Below, one piece after another: positions 1-6,313 of a stretch of 15,800 nt of DNA. The position numbers and the translations under genes were made by a program. The notes under the pieces were generated by a model. It made no database searches and was not told the DNA's origin. It saw nothing but the letters and a program-made list of their open reading frames with translations. Positions within the stretch are counted from its first letter, which is position 1; the number at the start of each line of letters is the position of its first letter. The stretch comes from an uncultured Myxococcales bacterium (GTDB taxonomy: Bacteria > Myxococcota_A > Polyangia > Polyangiales > Polyangiaceae), in NCBI GenBank assembly GCA_937998045.1, contig CALKVG010000516.1, forward strand, positions 1 through 15,800. Direction: 5' to 3'.

Positions 1-47
1 GAGATTTCTGCCTGTCTCGTGGGCTCGGAGATGTGTATAAGAGACAG
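1..47 (+). other. Sequencing-library adapter at contig end (not genomic)
   Basis: Bases 1-5 (GAGAT) match the end of the Illumina P7 primer. Bases 6-13 (TTCTGCCT) match the adapter form of Nextera index N703. Bases 14-47 match the Nextera read-2 transposase adapter, ending in the 19-base Tn5 mosaic end AGATGTGTATAAGAGACAG at 29-47. Order and spacing are exactly those of a finished Nextera library end. The sequence is therefore an untrimmed adapter, and true genomic sequence starts at about base 48. Any reading frame that begins here, such as one from the ATG at 31, is spurious. The identification is from memory of the adapter sequences, but all three parts agree. Confidence 0.97.
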
Positions 48-103
48 AGGATCGAGAGCAGCCTGCGCTCGCGAGCGTTGATCTGGAGAAAGGGCCCAGC
101 CAT
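48..103 (-). CDS. gspM: Type II secretion protein GspM, N-terminal fragment cut by contig end
   Basis: An ATG on the minus strand at 103-101 lies one base after the gspL stop and has a good ribosome binding site (GGAGGG, about 113-118) inside the end of gspL. The 18 codons available read MAGPFLQINARERRLLSI before the adapter begins. GspM proteins are short bitopic inner-membrane proteins that pair with GspL. They commonly begin with a cytoplasmic stretch containing an Arg-Glu-Arg-rich motif such as the NARERRLL seen here, just before the membrane helix. The position directly after gspL is the canonical place for gspM. Only about a tenth of the usual 150-200 residues is present, so the call rests mainly on gene order and this short motif. 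Confidence 0.72.
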
Positions 104-104
104 G

Positions 105-1667
105 TCACTTCCCTCCGGAGGCGCTCGCCGAAGCGCTCGCGCCGCTCCCGCTCGCTGCCGGCTCGCTCTTCTTCTTCGAAGGCGCCTTCGCGTCCTCCGG
201 GCACTTCACCTCGAACTCGATCACGTACTTCTGCCGGTCGGTGCCGACGGCCTGCGTCGTGCTCTTGATTTTCACGTCGGTCAGGCACCGCTCGTCGGAG
301 AGGTTCGAGGCGATCGTCTGCGCGTCCTGCACGGAGTCGACGATGCCGCGCAGCGTGACATGTCCCTTCTGAACGTCGAGCTCGTCGACGTCGTGCTTCA
401 TGTCCTTGGGGATCGCGTTCGACAGGCGCACCATGACGTCGAATCCGTCGGCGTGCGGCATGGGGTCCTCGTCGTTCAGCGCCGTCTCCTTCGTGAGAAG
501 GTCCTGCGCCTCGGCGGCGGTGGTCGCCTCGGTGCCGAGCACCTCCTTGGTGACGGCGCCGAGCGCCGCCTCCAGCGTCGCGCGGTCCTTGTGCACCGCG
601 TGCAGGCGAGCCCACGCGCTGAAGACGAAGCTGACGAGTATCACGGCGGCGAGCCCCGCGAGCACCGGGATGCGCTCGCGCACCCAGCCGAAGCCCCGCT
701 CGTAGGCGAGAGGCCCGCGCCGCAAGTTCATCCCGGCGCCGCGACCGGCCAGCGACAGGGCCAGGGCCACGGCCTTGGCGTATCGCGGAAGCTCGCGCAT
801 CGACTCGGGCGGGAGCCCCGCCAGATCGAGCGTGGGCTCGGGGAGGAGCTGCACCGGCACCTCGAGCGAGCCCGAGAGGAACCCCTCGGCGCCCGAGACG
901 AACGCGCCGCCGCCGCACAAGTAGACGCGCTTGGGTGTGCTTCCTCCTTGCGCCTGGTGGGCGGCAAAGCTGAGGCGAAGGTCGCGCGCGAGGCGCTCGG
1001 CGGTGGCGGGCAAACCGGATGTCCCGGTCGAGATGGTGCGCGCGAAGACCGGCTCGCCGCGCTCGAGGACGAGCACCTCGCTCGCGTTGGCTCCGAGGTC
1101 GACGACGGCGACCGTTTCGCCCTCCGCGAGCACGGGCATGTGCGGGACGAGCGCCCCGAGCGCGAACGCCCCGACGCCGACGCGCTCCGGCTCCTGCGCC
1201 AGGGCCTCTTTCACAAGGTCGATCCGCGCGCGGACGTCTTCGATGCGGCCAACGGCCGCCACGATGGGCAGCTGCCCGTCCTCACCGCCGCGCTCGAGCA
1301 GCCGCCAGTCGAAGACGGCCCCCTCCAGATCGAACGGCACCTGCGACTCGAGCTCGTAGGCGAGGACGTCGGCAAGCTGCTTCTGCGCGGTCGCCGGCAG
1401 CAGCAGCCGATGGATCGCCGCGCGCGACCCCTCGATCGCGACGGCGACCGAGTCGGCACCCTGCGGCTCGCCCTCGACGGCTGCGGTCGCGGCGGTCCGG
1501 AGCGCGAGCGCGGTCGGGGGCCGGCCCCGCTCCGTGCCCGCCGCGTCGGCGCTCGCCACCAGGTCCACGGAGACCACCCGCACGAGCGCGATCTTGCGGT
1601 ACGCAGAGCGCACCAGCGCCGCCTTCACGCTCGTCGTCCCGATGTCGATCCCCAGCCATGCCGGCAT
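105..1667 (-). CDS. gspL: Type II secretion inner-membrane platform protein GspL (PilM-like actin fold plus PilN-like periplasmic domain)
   Basis: This 520-residue protein anchors the GspE ATPase to the inner membrane and pairs with GspM. Residues 1-315 form a cytoplasmic actin-like domain. It has a phosphate-1 type loop (LGIDIGTTSVKAALV, 5-19), a phosphate-2 type motif (VVDLGANASEVLV, 188-200) and a Gly-rich adenosine-type motif (CGGGAF, 251-256). One membrane helix lies at about 333-352. A periplasmic PilN/GspL-type region follows, and the protein ends in a Lys/Ser/Ala low-complexity tail (about 493-520). GspL is usually about 400 residues, so this one is long. The ATG at 1667 has an AGGAGAG site 7 nt upstream. 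The gene follows gspK by 19 nt and precedes gspM by 1 nt. The well-kept nucleotide-loop motifs resemble PilM of type IV pili more than typical GspL. The operon context makes GspL the better name. Confidence 0.9.
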   Translation of the reverse strand: MPAWLGIDIGTTSVKAALVRSAYRKIALVRVVSVDLVASADAAGTERGRPPTALALRTAATAAVEGEPQGADSVAVAIEGSRAAIHRLLLPATAQKQLADVLAYELESQVPFDLEGAVFDWRLLERGGEDGQLPIVAAVGRIEDVRARIDLVKEALAQEPERVGVGAFALGALVPHMPVLAEGETVAVVDLGANASEVLVLERGEPVFARTISTGTSGLPATAERLARDLRLSFAAHQAQGGSTPKRVYLCGGGAFVSGAEGFLSGSLEVPVQLLPEPTLDLAGLPPESMRELPRYAKAVALALSLAGRGAGMNLRRGPLAYERGFGWVRERIPVLAGLAAVILVSFVFSAWARLHAVHKDRATLEAALGAVTKEVLGTEATTAAEAQDLLTKETALNDEDPMPHADGFDVMVRLSNAIPKDMKHDVDELDVQKGHVTLRGIVDSVQDAQTIASNLSDERCLTDVKIKSTTQAVGTDRQKYVIEFEVKCPEDAKAPSKKKSEPAASGSGASASASASGGK

Positions 1668-1686
1668 CTGCGCGCTCTCCTCGGGT

Positions 1687-3114
1687 TCACTCGATGTCGT
1701 AGTAAAGGACCTGCCCGCCGATGCCCGGCTGCAGGGCTGCTGCGATTGCGTTGGCGTCCACGACGCCGTTCGTCGGCACCGTTCCGCTCGGCCCTCCCGG
1801 CGTCGTCGTATTCGTCGTCCCGGGGGCGGTGCCGGGACCGCTGCCCGTGAGCGACGGCGCCGATCGGAAGTCGACCACGGCGTGGATCTTCACGCGCGTC
1901 TCGCGCTTGTACCCCTTCACCACACCGACGGCATAGATCGAGAACACCTTGCTCTCGGTGGAGATGCTCTTCGAAAAATCGCTCTCCGACTGAAACTTCA
2001 CCGGCTTGAGGCCCATCGCCGTCAGCAAGGGACCGAGCATCCCCTGCCCCTTGACCATGCTGATGAAGTCCGCGGGGGAGCCGAAGAGCGGCGCGCCCAT
2101 CGTGATTCCCTGGCCCATCGTCAGGCCCATCACGAAGAGCTGCATCTGCTGGCCGGTCGGGTCCAAGCAGAGCTCCGACTGGGGGGCGCCCGAACAAGTG
2201 AGGGCGTAGAGCGTGAGCGGGTTCGCCGAGTTCACGTTCACCGCTCCCTGGCCCCAGACCGTGATCTGCCGCTTCTTGGGGTTGGTGGGATCGGGGTCGA
2301 CGAAGAGCGACCAGAAGTCGTCGCTCACACCGCGGACCATGTGGAGCTCCTCGAGGGAGTCGTACGGCGCGTTCTTGCGGCGGTAGGGCTTGGGGAGCAA
2401 CTGGTACCAGGCATCTTCGACGGCGTTCGACGACGGCGCGTTCGTGAGGTCGCACGAGTAGAGCTGCTCGTCGGGATCCGCCCAGTCGATCATCGCCGAG
2501 CAGATCGTGAGGCGGTCGTTGTAGTTGCCCGTGATGTCGCGCTGCTCGAAGAAGGGGTTGTACTGGATGGGCATCATCAGGGCCATGAGCTGCTTGGCCA
2601 GCCGGATATGCGCGATCTCGTTCGACGCCCCCATGTTCACGTTGATCTTCGAGTCCTCGTCGACGACGTCGATCTCGAAGCGCCCGCCCTTCAGCCCGAG
2701 GTTCTTGCCGAGCGACATGTCGAGGCCCGCGAATCCGGCGAAGTCGGTCGACGACTCCTGGTCGTTGAACGCACCGAGGATGCGGTCGGAGTACTCCCAG
2801 ACCGGCAGCTGCGGCGGCGAGCGCTTCAGCAGCATGAAGAGCGGCGAGATCGCCTGGCGCATCGTGGGTTCGGCCGCGATGAGCAGGCGCGAGAGGTTCA
2901 CTGCGCTGCGGGCGAAGTACTCGGCTTGCACGCCGTCGCGCGCGGCCAGGGCCGAAGCGAACTCCGCGCCGGCGTCATCCTGGAACTCGGCGAGCATCAC
3001 GACCATGACCGCGATCGCGCCGAGCACCATGATGAGGGCGACCCCGCGTTCCCGCCGTCGCCTTCGGGCGCGGGCCGCAGCGCGACCTCTGGATCCCGGG
3101 TTCGTCGACTTCAT
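1687..3114 (-). CDS. gspK: Type II secretion minor pseudopilin GspK
   Basis: This 475-residue protein is the large minor pseudopilin that caps the pseudopilus tip with GspI and GspJ. A basic leader (Arg-rich, residues 9-23) ends in RERG, with predicted cleavage by the prepilin peptidase after Gly24. A hydrophobic helix follows (VALIMVLGAIAVMVVML, 25-41). Position +5 is Met29, not Glu. Lack of Glu5 is a known trait of GspK. Family features include SKINVN (155-160) and WADPDEQ (211-217). Cysteines at 205 and 221, and at 307 and 316, may form disulfides. The last 55 residues are rich in Gly, Pro and Thr. GspK is usually 300-350 residues, so the extra length lies in loops and the tail. The ATG at 3114 overlaps the gspJ stop as ATGA, suggesting translational coupling. 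The frame stays open far upstream but the leader fixes the start here. Confidence 0.93.
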   Translation of the reverse strand: MKSTNPGSRGRAAARARRRRRERGVALIMVLGAIAVMVVMLAEFQDDAGAEFASALAARDGVQAEYFARSAVNLSRLLIAAEPTMRQAISPLFMLLKRSPPQLPVWEYSDRILGAFNDQESSTDFAGFAGLDMSLGKNLGLKGGRFEIDVVDEDSKINVNMGASNEIAHIRLAKQLMALMMPIQYNPFFEQRDITGNYNDRLTICSAMIDWADPDEQLYSCDLTNAPSSNAVEDAWYQLLPKPYRRKNAPYDSLEELHMVRGVSDDFWSLFVDPDPTNPKKRQITVWGQGAVNVNSANPLTLYALTCSGAPQSELCLDPTGQQMQLFVMGLTMGQGITMGAPLFGSPADFISMVKGQGMLGPLLTAMGLKPVKFQSESDFSKSISTESKVFSIYAVGVVKGYKRETRVKIHAVVDFRSAPSLTGSGPGTAPGTTNTTTPGGPSGTVPTNGVVDANAIAAALQPGIGGQVLYYDIE

Positions 3115-3836
3115 TGGCGGGGGTTCCCGAAGGAGAGAGGTTGCGCGATTGGGAGGAACACCTTCGTCCGATAGTTGTAGGAGGGTCCTCCCCCGACGCC
3201 CTTGAGGACGAGGATGATCTCGACCTCCATCGGCAGGCGGTTGGGCTGGCCGCTGATCTGCATCGTGTCCCAGGACTCGGTCCACATCCCCGTCATCGGA
3301 TCGAAGAAGCGCAGATCGAATTGCTCGACGTCCTCCGCGACCACGTTCACGGTGCCGCCCTTGAGGGGGTCGTAGTCGATCGGCGTCTGCTCGCGCCGGA
3401 CGAGGTCCATCTTGTCGGAGACGTCCGGGTCCCTGACGACGAAGTAGCCGACCTCGGCCTGGTCGGACTCGTGCGAATCGCGCTCCGTGCGGAGGTGAGC
3501 GAACGCGGAGAAGTCGATGCGATCGAAGGGCGTCGAGCTGCGCGCGACGAACGCGGTGCGCTCCGTGATGAGCGCCGGGACCTGGGGCACGTGCATCGAG
3601 AGGTACGCGGCCGACAGATCCCGCACCATCCGCTGCATCGCCTCGCGTCCCTGGTGCGCGCGCTCGGCGCGCATGCCTTCCCCCTTCTTGCCGTTCGAGA
3701 GCGAGACCATCACGCCGTGGATGAACACTGCGATCCCGGCGAGGATGGCGACGGCGACCATGACCTCGATGAGGGTCATCGCACGCGCAGCCGAGCGCGC
3801 GCGGAAGGCGCGGGGCGGGGGGGGCCGGCGGTTCAA
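3111..3836 (-). CDS. gspJ: Type II secretion minor pseudopilin GspJ, probable TTG start
   Basis: This is a minor pseudopilin of the tip complex, 241 residues from the chosen start. The pseudopilin helix reads MTLIEVMVAVAILAGIAVF, with Glu at +5 if the Met (residue 20, ATG at 3779) is the first residue of the mature protein. Starting at that ATG would leave no leader for the prepilin peptidase. The only start codon between the gspI stop and this ATG is TTG at 3836-3834. It overlaps the gspI stop as TTGA and gives a basic, Pro-rich 19-residue leader. The residue before cleavage would then be Ala19 rather than the usual Gly. No clear ribosome binding site precedes the TTG, so translation probably couples to gspI. 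The rest is a normal GspJ globular domain ending in VEIILVLKGV and a short tail. The identity is safe. The start is less so: an 8-G run at 3817-3824 lies in the leader region and could hide an indel. Confidence 0.88.
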   Translation of the reverse strand: MNRRPPPPRAFRARSAARAMTLIEVMVAVAILAGIAVFIHGVMVSLSNGKKGEGMRAERAHQGREAMQRMVRDLSAAYLSMHVPQVPALITERTAFVARSSTPFDRIDFSAFAHLRTERDSHESDQAEVGYFVVRDPDVSDKMDLVRREQTPIDYDPLKGGTVNVVAEDVEQFDLRFFDPMTGMWTESWDTMQISGQPNRLPMEVEIILVLKGVGGGPSYNYRTKVFLPIAQPLSFGNPRQ

Positions 3837-4675
3837 TGCGGCACCATCGGGGTGGCCGCGCCGCCCAGGCCGCCACCGAGGCCGCCGCCCAGGCCACCTC
3901 CGATGGGATTCAACGGGTTCGCGCCGGCGCCGCCGCTCGCCGGGATGCCCCCGTCTGCGCCGATGCCGCCGTCGAGCATGCCGGCGAGGAGACCCGTACG
4001 CGACGGGTTGGTCACGTACTGCACGAGCGTGAAGTCCCGGCTCGCCGCGCCTTCCTTCCAGCGCACGACGACGGTGATGCGGCGAATCCCCGACTCGAGC
4101 AGGGGCTTCAGGGACGGATACACCAGCGCGAACACCATCGAGAGGAGCCCCGACGCGCCGGCGCCTCCGAAGGACTGCTGCAACGACTGGCCGATGTTCT
4201 GGAGCCCCGCGTCGAAGTCGAGCGACGCGCCGCCGAGCGGATTGGACAGCACGGTGCCGAGCGTCGTCGGCATGGACGTCGGCAGCCCGCTGGGAATCGC
4301 CCCCGCGATGCCTGCGTCGAGGCCGAGGCCGCCCCCGAGCAGCGAGCCTAGACCCGCGTCGCCGCCGAGCTGCGTCTGCTGCGGCAACGTGACGCGCTCG
4401 ACCTGCCACTCGCACGAGAACCCGGGGACTTCCTTGTCGTCGCAGCAGACGTTGTTCGAGTCCTTCTCTTCGATTTCCGGGAAGCCCAGCTTGAGCTGCT
4501 TCTCCTCGAGCTCGCTCATCCGGCAGCGTCCGAGCTCGATGGCCTGGCTCATGTTGGCAGCCATCTTGTTGCCGGCGACGAGGCCTGTCTGCGCCGAAAG
4601 AATGATCGTGACGACCGCCCCGAACAGGGCGACCGCCACCATCACCTCGAGCAGCGAAAACCCGCGACGTCGCAT
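3833..4675 (-). CDS. gspI: Type II secretion minor pseudopilin GspI, enlarged by Gly-rich inserts
   Basis: This 280-residue minor pseudopilin nucleates the tip complex. It has a short leader MRRRG, then the mature start FSLLEVMVAVALFGAVVTIIL with Phe at +1 and Glu at +5. The conserved GspI region continues to about residue 95 (IELGRCRMSELEE, then CEWQVERV). The final beta strands lie at 186-211 (IRRITVVVRWKEG to FTLVQYV). GspI is usually about 120-130 residues. Here residues 98-180 (Gly/Leu/Ala-rich, then a mildly hydrophobic segment) and 215-280 (Gly-rich tail with GGGLGGGLGGGLGG at 259-272) are extra. Cysteines at 51, 77, 78 and 88 are present. The ATG at 4675 lies 4 nt after the gspH stop. 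A GTG at 4699 in frame would add eight residues and overlap gspH; the ATG gives a typical pseudopilin leader and is preferred. Confidence 0.9.
   Translation of the reverse strand: MRRRGFSLLEVMVAVALFGAVVTIILSAQTGLVAGNKMAANMSQAIELGRCRMSELEEKQLKLGFPEIEEKDSNNVCCDDKEVPGFSCEWQVERVTLPQQTQLGGDAGLGSLLGGGLGLDAGIAGAIPSGLPTSMPTTLGTVLSNPLGGASLDFDAGLQNIGQSLQQSFGGAGASGLLSMVFALVYPSLKPLLESGIRRITVVVRWKEGAASRDFTLVQYVTNPSRTGLLAGMLDGGIGADGGIPASGGAGANPLNPIGGGLGGGLGGGLGGAATPMVPH
3860..3901. repeat. Short Gly-Gly-Gly-Leu coding repeat in gspI
   Basis: On the minus strand a 12-base unit coding for Gly-Gly-Gly-Leu repeats about three times near the 3' end of gspI, giving residues 259-272 GGGLGGGLGGGLGG. The copies are near-identical but use different Gly and Leu codons, so this is a somewhat diverged tandem repeat. 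Such repeats can change in copy number by slippage. Confidence 0.8.
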
Positions 4676-4679
4676 GGCA

Positions 4680-5414
4680 TTAGAACCCGGTGTCCTCACG
4701 GTCGGAGGCCTGGTTGTCGTCGGTGGGGATCTGAAGCTCGACGGGCCCGTTCTTGATCGTCACCTTGCCGGTGAGAGGGGAGACGAGCAGGGTCAGCGTG
4801 TCCTCGTCCGTCGTGGAGTCGCCGATGCGCACCTGGATCGAAGCCAGCTCGGTGCGGCCACCGGGCCAGAAGTAGAGGTACGCCCGTCCGGCGGTGCGCG
4901 GCGCGTCGTCGTGCGTCGTCTGCACGCTGCGAAAGACGATCTTCGGCGGAAGGGACTTGCCGACCTTCCCCGCCTTGACCGCGTTGTCGTCGAACTCGAC
5001 GTCTTCGAGCCCCTTCGAGTCGATCGGCCGGAAACGCGGCTTGGGGATGGGGGGCCCCTTCACGATCTTGTCCCCCTCCGCGAGCGCCGCCTCCTCGGCC
5101 TGGGTCACGGGATCGGCGCCGCCCGTCCCCGTCTTGTCCTTGGCCTGCGCGAGCATCGGACGGTCCGCCTTCTCGAGCCAGATCCGCTGCTCGTCGAGGT
5201 CCATGACCATCCGGAGGTCGCTGGACGTCGCCGTCGCGCGCGTGAACGCCACCTTCACCGCGCTCGCGATCATCGTCGCCGAGCGGTGGAGCCGCGGCGT
5301 CGCGAGCTGCGACGACCCCGCGATGGCCATCCCGCCCACGATCGCGATGATCGCGAGCACGACCATGATCTCCATGATCGTGAGGCCGCGCTGGCGACGT
5401 CGGGTGGTCCTCAC
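4680..5414 (-). CDS. gspH: Type II secretion minor pseudopilin GspH, GTG start
   Basis: This 244-residue minor pseudopilin links the tip complex to the GspG shaft. The leader MRTTRRRQRG is followed by the mature N-terminus LTIMEIMVVLAIIAIVGGMAI, with cleavage after Gly10 and Glu15 at +5. The start is a GTG at 5414-5412, with AGGTGA 4 nt upstream and the gspG stop 8 nt away. An ATG inside the helix (MEIMVV) would destroy the leader and is rejected. Beyond the helix the protein has the expected beta-rich domain (VKVAFTRATATSSDLRMVMD, about 54-73, then YLYFWPGGRTE at 179-189). GspH is usually about 170-200 residues. The extra length is a charged, Lys/Pro-rich stretch at about 88-150. The stop (TAA, 4682-4680) is 4 nt before gspI. 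Confidence 0.9.
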   Translation of the reverse strand: MRTTRRRQRGLTIMEIMVVLAIIAIVGGMAIAGSSQLATPRLHRSATMIASAVKVAFTRATATSSDLRMVMDLDEQRIWLEKADRPMLAQAKDKTGTGGADPVTQAEEAALAEGDKIVKGPPIPKPRFRPIDSKGLEDVEFDDNAVKAGKVGKSLPPKIVFRSVQTTHDDAPRTAGRAYLYFWPGGRTELASIQVRIGDSTTDEDTLTLLVSPLTGKVTIKNGPVELQIPTDDNQASDREDTGF

Positions 5415-5422
5415 GCTCTCAC

Positions 5423-5842
5423 CTACTTGTTGGCGGACGCCGTGTCGGCAGGGGGCACCCGGATGTCGTCTTCGGTGCCCTCCTTGCGATCCGGGCCGGC
5501 GGTCGTGCAGACGATCTCGTCGGCATCGCAGGAGAGCTTGAACGGGTTGCCCCAGGCGTCCTTCGCGTTGTAGCCGGTGTCGAGCACCCTCTCCTGCTTG
5601 AGCTGCTCGATCGTCGGGCAGTCCTCGCTCGGATGGGCGCTCCGCCAGATGAGCGTGGCGCTGCGCGCCGTGCTGCACGCGGTCTTCGCCGCGCCGATGT
5701 TTGCTCTCTTCTGCGCCTGCACGACACCGATCGAGATCGCCGCCGTGAGAACGCCGATGATCGTGATGACGATTACGAGCTCGACGAGGGTCAAGCCACG
5801 CGAAGCGGCACGACGTACGGCGCTCAAGTTCTTCGGTTCCAT
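5423..5842 (-). CDS. gspG: Type II secretion major pseudopilin GspG
   Basis: This 139-residue protein is the main subunit of the pseudopilus. The leader runs to Gly16 (RRAASRG), then the mature protein begins LTLVELVIVITIIGVLTAA with Glu21 at +5. The C-terminal half carries the GspG signature DAWGNPF (95-101) and an acidic loop GPDRKEGTEDDIRV (116-129), which matches the place of the calcium-binding loop in known GspG proteins. Length is typical. Four cysteines (56, 75, 105, 112) could form disulfides. The ATG at 5842 has AAGGAG about 7 nt upstream. A TTG at 5857 in frame is possible but has no good site. It follows the second gspG-like gene by 19 nt and precedes gspH by 8 nt. Confidence 0.94.
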   Translation of the reverse strand: MEPKNLSAVRRAASRGLTLVELVIVITIIGVLTAAISIGVVQAQKRANIGAAKTACSTARSATLIWRSAHPSEDCPTIEQLKQERVLDTGYNAKDAWGNPFKLSCDADEIVCTTAGPDRKEGTEDDIRVPPADTASANK

Positions 5843-5861
5843 TGCCTTCTCCTTCAACCTT

Positions 5862-6272
5862 TCACTCCACCCGATCCGTCCCGCCAGAATTGCCGTCGGG
5901 GCCGTCGCTGGTCAGATCGAATCCTTTCGGATCGCGGCGGCCGGGGCACGTCAGCCGCAGCGGACGTCCCCATGCGTCGCGAGGTACGCGGTGCAGATAG
6001 CCGGCCGATACCAGCTCGGCCAGCGAGCCTGGACACGCGCGGTCGTGGTCTGCGCGCCACGCGCCCACGGCGCCCATTGCGGTCGAGATCTCGGCGCGCG
6101 TCGCGCGCACCTGAGCCGCGCGGTTCTCCCGCTCCCGCAGGAGAAAGAACGCGCCGACGAAGAGGACGACGAGCACCGCGCGCCGAGCAGGACCGCGCGA
6201 GAACAGCGAGCGGACGCCGCGGCGCTTCTCCCACGCGAAAAAGACCCTCGGTTCGTCGCGCCTGCCCACCAT
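5862..6272 (-). CDS. GspG-like membrane protein lacking a prepilin leader
   Basis: This 136-residue protein sits between gspF and gspG. Its C-terminal part aligns by eye with the neighbouring GspG: CPGSLAELVSAGYL to DAWGRPLRLTC (80-109) against CPTIEQL to DAWGNPFKLSC, then GFDLTSDGPDGNSGGTDRV (117-135) against the GspG calcium loop. The two Cys (80, 109) match GspG Cys75 and Cys105 with nearly equal spacing. The N-terminus is different. A basic 30-residue segment is followed by a short hydrophobic helix (AVLVVLFVGAFFLL, 32-45), with no Gly followed by a Glu at +5; the nearest Gly (27) is followed by Pro. It should therefore not be cut by the prepilin peptidase and would stay in the inner membrane with the GspG-like domain in the periplasm. 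The ATG at 6272 has AGGGAGA 7 nt upstream. The role is unknown: perhaps an assembly factor or a degenerate pseudopilin. Confidence 0.82.
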   Translation of the reverse strand: MVGRRDEPRVFFAWEKRRGVRSLFSRGPARRAVLVVLFVGAFFLLRERENRAAQVRATRAEISTAMGAVGAWRADHDRACPGSLAELVSAGYLHRVPRDAWGRPLRLTCPGRRDPKGFDLTSDGPDGNSGGTDRVE

Positions 6273-6313
6273 GTCGGTTTCTCCCTGGCTTGTCCTCTCT
6301 CCTTACGACGCCC

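Noticed and set aside
33..1850. Long plus-strand open frame of 605 codons
   Set aside because: It starts inside the adapter and runs antisense to gspL. Arg-rich low-quality protein; a typical shadow frame of high-GC coding DNA.
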